From assembly GCA_964543195.1 (NCBI GenBank), contig CAZIXF010000017.1, positions 1 to 64,000 on the forward strand: a stretch of 64,000 nt of DNA. Direction: 5' to 3'. The translations under genes were made by a program, and so were the position numbers. Source of the DNA: JAGTVG01 sp964543195. GTDB lineage: Bacteria; Bacteroidota; Bacteroidia; Cytophagales; Cyclobacteriaceae. Below the pieces are notes generated by a model. It was given only the letters and a program-made list of their open reading frames with translations, was not told the origin of the DNA and searched no databases. This document shows, in pieces, positions 32,945-40,798 of this stretch (its first letter is position 1; every line of letters starts with the position of its first letter).

Positions 32945-35533
32945 TTATTCTTTTTCCTGTTTTTCTTCTTCTTCCTTGCTTTTATTATTAGAATCAGATT
33001 TTTTCTTTGATTCGTCTTTTCCCTTTGACTTTTTGAGTGTGACTGTCAACTGTTCATCATTTTTCTTTTTATGATCCGCTAACAATACATCTCCTGCTTT
33101 CACATCCCCTTTGAGGATCTCTTCAGCCACCTGATCTTCCAGGTATTTCTGGATGGCCCTGTTCAGGGGACGCGCTCCGTATTGAGGATCATATCCTTTG
33201 TCGGCAAGGAAGTCTTTTGCTTTCTCGGTCAGTTCAACTTTGTATCCAAGGGCGTGGATCCTTGCGAACAAGTCGTCCAGCGTAATTTCAATGATCTCAT
33301 GAATATGCTCTCTATGAAGCGAGTTGAATATGATCACATCGTCAATCCTGTTCAGGAATTCCGGGCTGAAAGTTTTCTTCAGTGCATTTTGTATGGTGGA
33401 TTTCATGATCTCATCCATATTTCTCTCCTTGCTGCTGGTGGCAAAACCAATTCCAGCGCCGAAATCCTTAAGATCCCGTACTCCAATATTGGAAGTCATG
33501 ATGATCACCGTATTCCTGAAATCTATCCTTCTGCCCAGGCCGTCGGTAAGCGTTCCGTCATCGAGTACCTGGAGCAGAATATTAAATACATCCGGATGAG
33601 CCTTTTCAATTTCATCCAGCAGCACTACACTGTAGGGTTTTCTCCTTACTTTTTCGGTAAGCTGACCGCCTTCTTCGTAGCCTACATAACCCGGAGGCGC
33701 TCCAACGAGTCTCGAGACTGAGAATTTCTCCATATATTCACTCATATCAATCCTTATGAGTGCATCCTCTTTGTCGAACATGTAGGTAGCCAGCACTTTG
33801 GCAAGCTCGGTTTTTCCTACACCGGTAGGTCCAAGGAATACGAAGGAACCGATGGGTTTTCTTGGATCTTTCAAGCCCACCCGGGTTCTCTGGATGGATT
33901 TAACCAGCTTGTTGATTGCCTCCTCCTGTCCGATGATCCGTTTCTTCAGTTCTTCACCCATGCCGAGCAGTTTGATGCTTTCGTTCTGAGCTACGCGGCT
34001 TGTGGGTATACCCGTCATCATGGCGACCACTTCAGCCACATTATCCTCCGTGACCGTAAATCGTTTGGTTTTGGTTTCTTCTTCCCACTTTGCCTTTTCC
34101 CGCTCCAGTTCATCGATCAGTTTCTTTTCTTTGTCGCGCAACTGAGCAGCTTCTTCGTATTTCTGGCTTTTGACCACTCGATTTTTTTCGACCTTAATAT
34201 TTTCTATCGCTTCTTCCAGCTTAACGATCTCTTTCGGCACATGTATGTTATTGATATGTACCCGTGCTCCGGCTTCATCCAGCACATCGATCGCTTTATC
34301 CGGAAGGAACCGGTCACTGATATACCTGTCGGAAAGTTTCACGCAGGCATCGATGGCCTCCTCGGTATAGTTTACATGATGATGGTCTTCGTACCGGTCC
34401 TTGATGTTATTAAGAATGGTCATCGTTTCTTCCGGGGTTGTGGCATCGATCATCACTACCTGGAATCTTCTTGCCAGGGCACCATCTTTTTCAATGTATT
34501 GCCTGTATTCGTCGAGGGTGGTAGCCCCGATACACTGGATCTCTCCCCTTGAAAGGGCAGGTTTGAACATATTGGATGCATCCAGAGATCCGGATGCACC
34601 TCCCGCACCGACAATCGTGTGCAGCTCGTCGATGAAAAGGATCACATCAGGTGATTTCTCCAGTTCGTTCATCACGGCTTTCATTCTTTCCTCGAACTGC
34701 CCACGGTATTTTGTTCCGGCTACCAGGGATGCAAGGTCGAGTGTAACCACTCTTTTACCGAACAATACCCTGGATACTTTTTTCTGCACTATCCTCAGCG
34801 CAAGCCCTTCGGCAATGGCCGTTTTACCCACCCCGGGTTCGCCGATAAGGACCGGATTGTTTTTCTTCCGGCGGCTCAGGATCTGTGCGACCCTTTCTAT
34901 TTCGGTGTCCCTTCCCACGATGGGGTCAAGTTTATTGTCTTCGGCCAGTCTTGTAAGGTCACGTCCGAAATTATCCAGAACCGGTGTGCGGCTTTTTTCC
35001 GCTCCCTTCGATCCCGATTCGCCACGTGATGACCCGGAGAAAATCCTTGATTGATCTTCATCCCCTTCATCCGTATCGGATGAAGCCATGGGATTTTCTG
35101 TCTGGTATTCCAGTAATTCTTTTACCACATCATAGTTGACATCGAATTTTTCGAGGATCTGTGTGGCAATATTGTCCTCATCCCGAAGGATGGATAATAA
35201 TAAATGTTCGGTGCCTATAAGCTGACTCTTGAATATTTTGGCTTCAAGGTAGGTTATTTTCAATACTTTTTCAGATTGCCGGGTTAAAGGAATATTGGCC
35301 AGGTTCTTCACATTGCTGATAGCAGTTCCCTTGGTAGCCTGTTCGACGGCATTCCTGAGTTCATCAAGGGATACTCCCAGCTTTTTAAGAATGCTGATCG
35401 CCACACCTTCTCCTTCCCTGATCATTCCCAGTAGAAGATGCTCGGTGCCTATATAGTCATGACCTAGACGAAGAGCTTCTTCCCGGCTCAGAGAAATTAC
35501 TTCCTTAACTCGATTTGAAAATTTTGCTTCCAT
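32945..35533 (-). CDS. clpC: ClpC-type AAA+ chaperone, Clp protease ATPase subunit
   Basis: An 862-residue hexameric unfoldase. The N domain (1-145) has the two Clp repeats with IGTEHLLLG and IGTEHLLLSIL. AAA1 has Walker A GEPGVGKTA (231-239) and a VILFIDELHT Walker B. A UVR-like coiled middle domain follows (KYEEAAQLRDKEKKLIDE), then AAA2 with GPTGVGKTE and VLLDEIEKAHPDV, and the D2 small domain (YDPQYGARPLNRAIQ). The C-terminus ends in an unusually long Lys/Glu/Asp tail. A linker near 150-185 is Ser/Gly/Asp-rich. It feeds ClpP and stands alone between its own terminator and a 350-bp upstream stretch. Confidence 0.96.
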   Translation of the reverse strand: MEAKFSNRVKEVISLSREEALRLGHDYIGTEHLLLGMIREGEGVAISILKKLGVSLDELRNAVEQATKGTAISNVKNLANIPLTRQSEKVLKITYLEAKIFKSQLIGTEHLLLSILRDEDNIATQILEKFDVNYDVVKELLEYQTENPMASSDTDEGDEDQSRIFSGSSRGESGSKGAEKSRTPVLDNFGRDLTRLAEDNKLDPIVGRDTEIERVAQILSRRKKNNPVLIGEPGVGKTAIAEGLALRIVQKKVSRVLFGKRVVTLDLASLVAGTKYRGQFEERMKAVMNELEKSPDVILFIDELHTIVGAGGASGSLDASNMFKPALSRGEIQCIGATTLDEYRQYIEKDGALARRFQVVMIDATTPEETMTILNNIKDRYEDHHHVNYTEEAIDACVKLSDRYISDRFLPDKAIDVLDEAGARVHINNIHVPKEIVKLEEAIENIKVEKNRVVKSQKYEEAAQLRDKEKKLIDELEREKAKWEEETKTKRFTVTEDNVAEVVAMMTGIPTSRVAQNESIKLLGMGEELKKRIIGQEEAINKLVKSIQRTRVGLKDPRKPIGSFVFLGPTGVGKTELAKVLATYMFDKEDALIRIDMSEYMEKFSVSRLVGAPPGYVGYEEGGQLTEKVRRKPYSVVLLDEIEKAHPDVFNILLQVLDDGTLTDGLGRRIDFRNTVIIMTSNIGVRDLKDFGAGIGFATSSKERNMDEIMKSTIQNALKKTFSPEFLNRIDDVIIFNSLHREHIHEIIEITLDDLFARIHALGYKVELTEKAKDFLADKGYDPQYGARPLNRAIQKYLEDQVAEEILKGDVKAGDVLLADHKKKNDEQLTVTLKKSKGKDESKKKSDSNNKSKEEEEKQEKE

Positions 35534-35656
35534 TCAATACCTCTTCTGGTTGAGTATGATAAATTTATTTTCTTCAACGTTAAATATACGATGATATATA
35601 TACAAAATGAAATATATTGATTTCGTATTGTATAAACAGTTAAACGATTTATGATA

Positions 35657-36304
35657 CTATTTGTTTAACTCCTTCCGGATTGATCTTTTGATGATCTCCT
35701 CTGCATTCGGCCCCTCGTTAAATATCAGATCAATCACGCTTAAATTTTCAACAAAATGCTTGCCAAAAACCTGAACATACTCAACCGGTTGATAAAAAGC
35801 CAAAGGCTTCAGGCTTTTTTTCGGGTGGATCTCTGCCCTCAGGTCGGTTACCTCAGAGGGATATTCTTTGATGAAGTTCTGTGTAAAAAGCAGATCCTGC
35901 TCCACATTCAACACCCCAAGGATGTATTTCAGGATCTCCAGGTTAAGGTCAAAGAGAAACCGGTGTTTTTTATAGAGAATATCCTTCAATACCGGCCCGT
36001 AATGCTCAAAAAAGGGGGCATTGCCATATGCCGACTGAATACTATTCCAGTGAGTATGCAACCAGTTCTGGTTGTAATCAATACGGATCTCCTGGACGGG
36101 AATATTATTGCTTGCTTTCTGAACAGGGACTATCAGGCTCTCGATTTTATTGGCCGTCAGTATTCTGCAGCGATTTCTGAATGACTGTTTTTTAAATTTT
36201 TCTTTTGATTCGATGATCACCTGATCGAAATGTTGCCAGACTGCCAAAAAGACAGTCGATGGCATATAATGTAACTCAATTATTGCTTTATGGTTGTTTC
36301 TCAT
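35657..36304 (-). CDS. WbqC family protein
   Basis: A 215-residue cytoplasmic protein of the WbqC family. IELHYMPSTVFLAVWQHFD (about 9-27), KQSFRNRCRILTANKIESL near 38-56 and WLHTHWNSIQSAYGNAPFFE near 81-100 are the family landmarks. WbqC-like proteins occur in O-antigen and glycolipid clusters and next to signal peptidase genes in Bacteroidota; the biochemical role is not established. Its start overlaps the end of the M16 peptidase gene by 4 bp, so the two are co-translated. Confidence 0.9.
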   Translation of the reverse strand: MRNNHKAIIELHYMPSTVFLAVWQHFDQVIIESKEKFKKQSFRNRCRILTANKIESLIVPVQKASNNIPVQEIRIDYNQNWLHTHWNSIQSAYGNAPFFEHYGPVLKDILYKKHRFLFDLNLEILKYILGVLNVEQDLLFTQNFIKEYPSEVTDLRAEIHPKKSLKPLAFYQPVEYVQVFGKHFVENLSVIDLIFNEGPNAEEIIKRSIRKELNK

Positions 36305-37548
36305 GTACTGCCGTTATGAGCTTTATAATATAATACACTTACTTTATCATCACAAAGTATTTTATCAGCTAATTCTTTTATCCGGTCAATATTTACCTTA
36401 TCAATCTTGTCCACTTCCTTATTATAATATGCCGGATCACCCAGGTAGGCAAAGAAGGCAAGATTCATCGCCCGGTTAAGCAGTTCGACCTGGGAATATG
36501 CCAGGCTCGCCTCCGCCTGAGTTTTTACTTTATCCATTTCGGTTTCCGTGATCATATCTTTTTTTAGTATTTCAATTTCATTCATCACCGCTTCCTCCGC
36601 CATCTGGAAATCGGTTCCCATATTTAATTTTCCACTGATGATGAACAATCCGGGATCAATTGAACCGGATATATAGGCTTGTATTGAATTAAATATTTTT
36701 TTTTCTTTCACCAGGTGCCGGTAAAGGCGTGAGGATTTTCCTCTTCCCAGAATATCACTCATCAGGTCACATCCATGATAATTGGATGAAAGTCTTTCTG
36801 GCATATGCCAGGCCATCGTCAGCATGCTCATGGGTACCTCGGCGCTGGTTTCCAATGTTCTTTTTTGGGTCTGGGCTGGTTCTTCCGGTATATTTCTTTC
36901 AACACGCGGTCCTGGTTGAACCGGACCAAACCATTTTTCAGCCAGTTGCCGTACATTTTCCGGATTTACATCGCCGGCCACTACCAGTACCGCATTACCG
37001 GGAGAATAATAGGTTTTAAAAAAGGATTTTACGTCATCCATGGTCGCATTTTCTATGTGCGTGATGTCTTTCCCGATCGTGGGCCATTGATAAGGATGTA
37101 CTTTGTAAACCAGGGGCCTTAATTTCAGCCAGGCATCACCATAGGGCTGATTAAGATATCGTTGTTTGTATTCCTCAACCACTACCCTGCGCTGGACTTC
37201 CAGTATTCCGGGTTCGAAGGAGAGGCCCAGCATTCTGTCTGACTCGAGCCAGAATGCGGTTTCGAGATTAACCGCAGGTACAGTCAGGTAATAATTGGTC
37301 AGGTCCGGATTGGTAAAAGCATTATTATCTCCTCCTACTTTTTGCAATGCTGTATCGTAGGAAGGGATATTTTCAGATCCACCGAACATGAGATGTTCAA
37401 ATAAATGGGCAAAGCCTGTTTTATCCGGAGATTCATCCCTGGAACCTACCTTGTAAAGGAGGTTGACTACCGCGATGGGAGTGGAATGATCTTCGTGGAC
37501 AACTACCTGTAATCCATTCTCAAGATAAAATTCATCAAATGCTATCAT
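36301..37548 (-). CDS. M16 family zinc metallopeptidase
   Basis: A 415-residue insulinase-like peptidase without a signal peptide. The inverted zinc motif HLFEH (48-52) is followed by MFGGSENIPSYD, and the distal Glu lies in VVEEYKQRYLNQPYGD about 75 residues further. Both M16 half-domains are present in one chain of the M16B size. It may process exported or imported peptides. It begins an operon with the WbqC gene; the upstream 280 bp to the divergent repeat protein hold both promoters. Confidence 0.93.
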   Translation of the reverse strand: MIAFDEFYLENGLQVVVHEDHSTPIAVVNLLYKVGSRDESPDKTGFAHLFEHLMFGGSENIPSYDTALQKVGGDNNAFTNPDLTNYYLTVPAVNLETAFWLESDRMLGLSFEPGILEVQRRVVVEEYKQRYLNQPYGDAWLKLRPLVYKVHPYQWPTIGKDITHIENATMDDVKSFFKTYYSPGNAVLVVAGDVNPENVRQLAEKWFGPVQPGPRVERNIPEEPAQTQKRTLETSAEVPMSMLTMAWHMPERLSSNYHGCDLMSDILGRGKSSRLYRHLVKEKKIFNSIQAYISGSIDPGLFIISGKLNMGTDFQMAEEAVMNEIEILKKDMITETEMDKVKTQAEASLAYSQVELLNRAMNLAFFAYLGDPAYYNKEVDKIDKVNIDRIKELADKILCDDKVSVLYYKAHNGST

Positions 37549-37828
37549 CGGTTCATCAGAAATTGTAAAATTATAAAATCGCCGGTTTTAAAAGTTGAAG
37601 GTCAGGAAATATCTCTCATGGTTCGGTTACTTTAATCCACAGCCCGGAACTGACAAATAAACAAATAAATGGGGGGATTAAACAGAAATTATGGATTTCA
37701 AAGCTTCGGGAGAAAAAAATTATTCATAAAAATTTTTTACTGAAGATTTATTGAAATGCCTTTTTGACCCTTATTTTTAATATTTTAAGGAATTAAACGT
37801 TAACTTAGTTATAAACCAAGAGGAGATA

Positions 37829-40633
37829 TTGGAAATAAACCGGTCAAATCAGCAGGTTAAACTGATCAGGAGAAAAGTACGATTTCTCAACATCCTTCTT
37901 ATATGTGCTTTGTCCTTATTATTTTTTCTGGCTTCCGGAATGCCTTCACAGGCACAGGTAAAATTATCGGACCGGAAATCGGAAGCTTTTAAAAGAAGCA
38001 GAAAGAATAGAAAAAACATACTTAAGAAAAGGGAAAGACGATACATAAGGGCACAAAAAAGAAATCTTACAGCAGGTGAGATGGAGTTTGTCCCGGAGAT
38101 ACTTAAAGAACGCTATGTGCCGAAAAATCAGAATGCTGCTGAAAATCCTTCCAAACAGATCTACCAATCGTACCGTGAGAAAAGCCGGATCTTTGTAAAA
38201 AAGGCCAAACAGGCGCTCGATCAGGGAATGATATCGGAAAGAACTCCAAAAGCGAGGCAACGCAATTATATTAAACAGCAGAGGAAGATTGCTCAACATC
38301 AGGGTAATATAAAAGTGGATCCTTATCCAGTCGGTGATAACAGGGGGATGTTTCCCCAGCCACCGATAGACCAGAATCCCGGGCGGACCAATCTTCAGGA
38401 GAGAAACGAAAGACTATCACAGTATGCACGGAAAGCCGAACAGATGTCTGTACAGGGACTGGTCTCGGCTCCTTCCAGATGGCGTGTCAGAAGAGAAAAT
38501 ATTCGAAAATCCAGGAAAATTGGCCTCCATGAAGGACGGCTGAAGCAAAACAGGAGGATGAAGGAGGCCAATTATATGGCCAAATCGGTAGAAGGCCTTA
38601 ATCAGGGACAGTTCAAAGGATTATCTCCCAAGGAAAAAGACCAGCTCATGATCTCGAAATCGGCAGAAGCGCAGTTCCAGGGTCTTATTAAAGGAAGGTC
38701 CAGAAAACAAACGGAGATCGATTATATTGAGAAATCAGCGCAGGCCCAGATGCAGGGAATGTTCAGGACCCTTACCCGTAAGCAGGAAGAACGATTGATG
38801 AAGAGGCAATCAAACCGGGTAGCATTTGACCAGGGAAGTCTTGAATTGAACAGAAGACAGAAGGAAGATGCCTATATGGCCAAATCCGTTGAAGCATTGG
38901 ATCAGGGTATGAAAAAGAGTCTGACTTTCCGTGAACAAAAGCAGCAATGGATGTCAAGTTCTCTCGCCCAGTCACAGTTTCAGGGTAATATCGCCGGTAA
39001 AACATTACGGAGAAAGGAAGCGGATTACTTGATCAAATCGATGGAAGCCCTGGATCAGGGAATGAGAAAAGGTTTGACGAAGAAGGAAAAGGACCAGCAG
39101 TTGCAATCGAATTCGCTTATACAGTCACAGTTTCAGGGTAATATTGCCGGTAAAACATTACGGCGAAGAGAAGAACGATACATGGCCAAATCGATGGAAG
39201 CCCTGGATCAGGGAATGAGAAAAGGTTTGACGAAGAAGGAAAAGGACCAGCAGTTGCAATCGAATTCGCTTATACAGTCACAGTTTCAGGGCACGTTTGA
39301 CATTTCCAGAAGCCGGAAAGAGGACCTTTACATAAAAAAATCGAAACAAGCCCTCGATCAGGGCATGATACCGGGAAAAACGGAAAGGCAAAAGGAGGCT
39401 GCCTATATAGCCAAATCCGTACAGGGATTAAGCCAGGGTCTGATCATACGTCAGAATAAAAACCGCCAGGAATCACAATACATAAAGAAATCCAAACAGG
39501 CCCTTGACCAGGGTATGATAACGGATAAAACCACCAGGCAAAAGGAGGCGGAATATATGGCCAAATCCGTACAGGGACTGAACCAGGGCCTGACCATCCG
39601 GGCAAACAAGAACCGGCAGGAATCCCGGTATATACGGAAGTCAAAGGAAGCGCTTGATCAGGGCCTGGTTAAAGGAAAGTCAAAACGTGGGATAGACCAG
39701 GTAAGACAATCCAATTCCCTTATTCAGTCCCAATTTCAGGGCACCATGAAATTGTCCCGAAACGATCGCGAATCACAGTACATAAGAAAGTCTCACGAAG
39801 CCTTGGACCAGGGCCTGATCGAAAGGAAAACCACACGGCAGAAAGAAGCGGAATATATGGGTAAATCTGTGGAAATGTTAAGTCAGGGCCTGTACAAAGG
39901 TAAAACACAGAATCAGAAAGAATCCCAGTATATTCGCAAATCCATTGAGGCCCAGAATTCAGGTCTGGTTTTAAAGTACAGACCTCAGAAAAAAGAATCA
40001 CAATATATCAGAAAATCGATTGAGGCCTTGAATACGGGATTGATTTCCGGGTTGACCGTCAGGGAAAAAGAAGCCATTTATATGGGTAAATCGGTGGAGA
40101 TGCTCAGCCAAGGATTCTACAGGGGAAGGACGATACAGGATAAGGAATCACAGTATATCAGAAAATCCCTGGAAATGCTGGATCAGGGTATGGTGAAAGG
40201 AAAAAGCCAAAGGTCGAGGGAGGCTGAATTAAACAAAAAAAGCAGGGAATTCGTAACGTATAGCGGTGAAATACGGGTTTCCAGTTTTAAAAATATTGAG
40301 AAGGACAGAAAAGATGCGGCCAGGGAATTCCGGGATTACCAGGGAGAGGAGGAAATCAGTACAGGCTTTATTCAGCAATGGAAAGACCGCATAGCCCAGG
40401 CAAAAATGATCAATTTCCAGGGTGATTTCAAGGTAAGGAACCGGTTGGTTGAAAAAATAGATACCTGGAGAAAGTCCATGCGGCAAAAGAATTTTGACGG
40501 CATGGATCGTGAATCAATGTTCGAGCAATGGTGGGCGGCCCTGTTCAAAAAACCTGTCAACCAGAGACAGTCCCCCGAGCCACTTAGAAGACCTCGTTAT
40601 GATCCCAAAGAACATGAGATCTGGTATTATTAA
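37829..40633 (+). CDS. Secreted protein of about 28 tandem 25-residue KSxEALDQG repeats
   Basis: A 934-residue basic protein with no family I recognise. No ATG is available: the start is TTG at 37829 behind AGGAG, or another near-cognate codon there. A hydrophobic signal (FLNILLICALSLLFFLASG, cut near SQAQ, about 43) follows. From about 110 to 880 nearly all sequence is a repeat with consensus YIxKSxEALDQGMxxGxTxR and then xKE; variants include SNSLIQSQFQG and AKSVEMLSQG. The dyad Gln-Gly is almost invariant, and odd and even units differ, giving a higher-order period of about 51. The N-terminal 45-110 region is very Lys/Arg-rich; the end is W-rich and finishes EIWYY. It is likely an envelope or surface structural protein. 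Confidence 0.8.
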   Translation: MEINRSNQQVKLIRRKVRFLNILLICALSLLFFLASGMPSQAQVKLSDRKSEAFKRSRKNRKNILKKRERRYIRAQKRNLTAGEMEFVPEILKERYVPKNQNAAENPSKQIYQSYREKSRIFVKKAKQALDQGMISERTPKARQRNYIKQQRKIAQHQGNIKVDPYPVGDNRGMFPQPPIDQNPGRTNLQERNERLSQYARKAEQMSVQGLVSAPSRWRVRRENIRKSRKIGLHEGRLKQNRRMKEANYMAKSVEGLNQGQFKGLSPKEKDQLMISKSAEAQFQGLIKGRSRKQTEIDYIEKSAQAQMQGMFRTLTRKQEERLMKRQSNRVAFDQGSLELNRRQKEDAYMAKSVEALDQGMKKSLTFREQKQQWMSSSLAQSQFQGNIAGKTLRRKEADYLIKSMEALDQGMRKGLTKKEKDQQLQSNSLIQSQFQGNIAGKTLRRREERYMAKSMEALDQGMRKGLTKKEKDQQLQSNSLIQSQFQGTFDISRSRKEDLYIKKSKQALDQGMIPGKTERQKEAAYIAKSVQGLSQGLIIRQNKNRQESQYIKKSKQALDQGMITDKTTRQKEAEYMAKSVQGLNQGLTIRANKNRQESRYIRKSKEALDQGLVKGKSKRGIDQVRQSNSLIQSQFQGTMKLSRNDRESQYIRKSHEALDQGLIERKTTRQKEAEYMGKSVEMLSQGLYKGKTQNQKESQYIRKSIEAQNSGLVLKYRPQKKESQYIRKSIEALNTGLISGLTVREKEAIYMGKSVEMLSQGFYRGRTIQDKESQYIRKSLEMLDQGMVKGKSQRSREAELNKKSREFVTYSGEIRVSSFKNIEKDRKDAAREFRDYQGEEEISTGFIQQWKDRIAQAKMINFQGDFKVRNRLVEKIDTWRKSMRQKNFDGMDRESMFEQWWAALFKKPVNQRQSPEPLRRPRYDPKEHEIWYY
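39034..39291 (+). repeat. Exact 105-bp internal direct repeat in the repeat-protein gene
   Basis: Bases 39034-39138 and 39187-39291 are identical over 105 bp, at an offset of 153 bp (51 codons, two protein units). The surrounding units are diverged at DNA level, so this pair is a recent duplication or gene-conversion event. Confidence 0.9.
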
Positions 40634-40733
40634 TTCCCGGACAGGTTCTGTTTATCCCGGATCTGACCGGTTACTTCTCATCAAAGATCGGAATCAGGAA
40701 TGCTCACCATGGAGATCAGTACTTTAATGCAGG

Positions 40734-40784
40734 CCTGACAGCGAACCCCTTCAGACCTGACAGCGAACCCCCTAGCGAACCCCT
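40734..40784 (+). repeat. Short tandem AGCGAACCCC repeats
   Basis: CCTGACAGCGAACCCC occurs at 40734-40749 and 40756-40771, followed by a shorter AGCGAACCCC at 40774-40783 and a T run. It sits between the convergent repeat-protein and gcvP genes. Confidence 0.75.
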
Positions 40785-40798
40785 TTTTTCATAGTTTG

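Noticed and set aside
34401..35054. 217-codon plus-strand open frame opposite clpC
   Set aside because: It is antisense to the conserved ClpC coding sequence with Ser/Thr-rich translation typical of shadow frames.
37829..40633. CRISPR array or satellite DNA suggested by regular repeats
   Set aside because: The repeats are a coding periodicity of about 75 bp inside one long open frame, with degenerate DNA sequence and no spacer structure.
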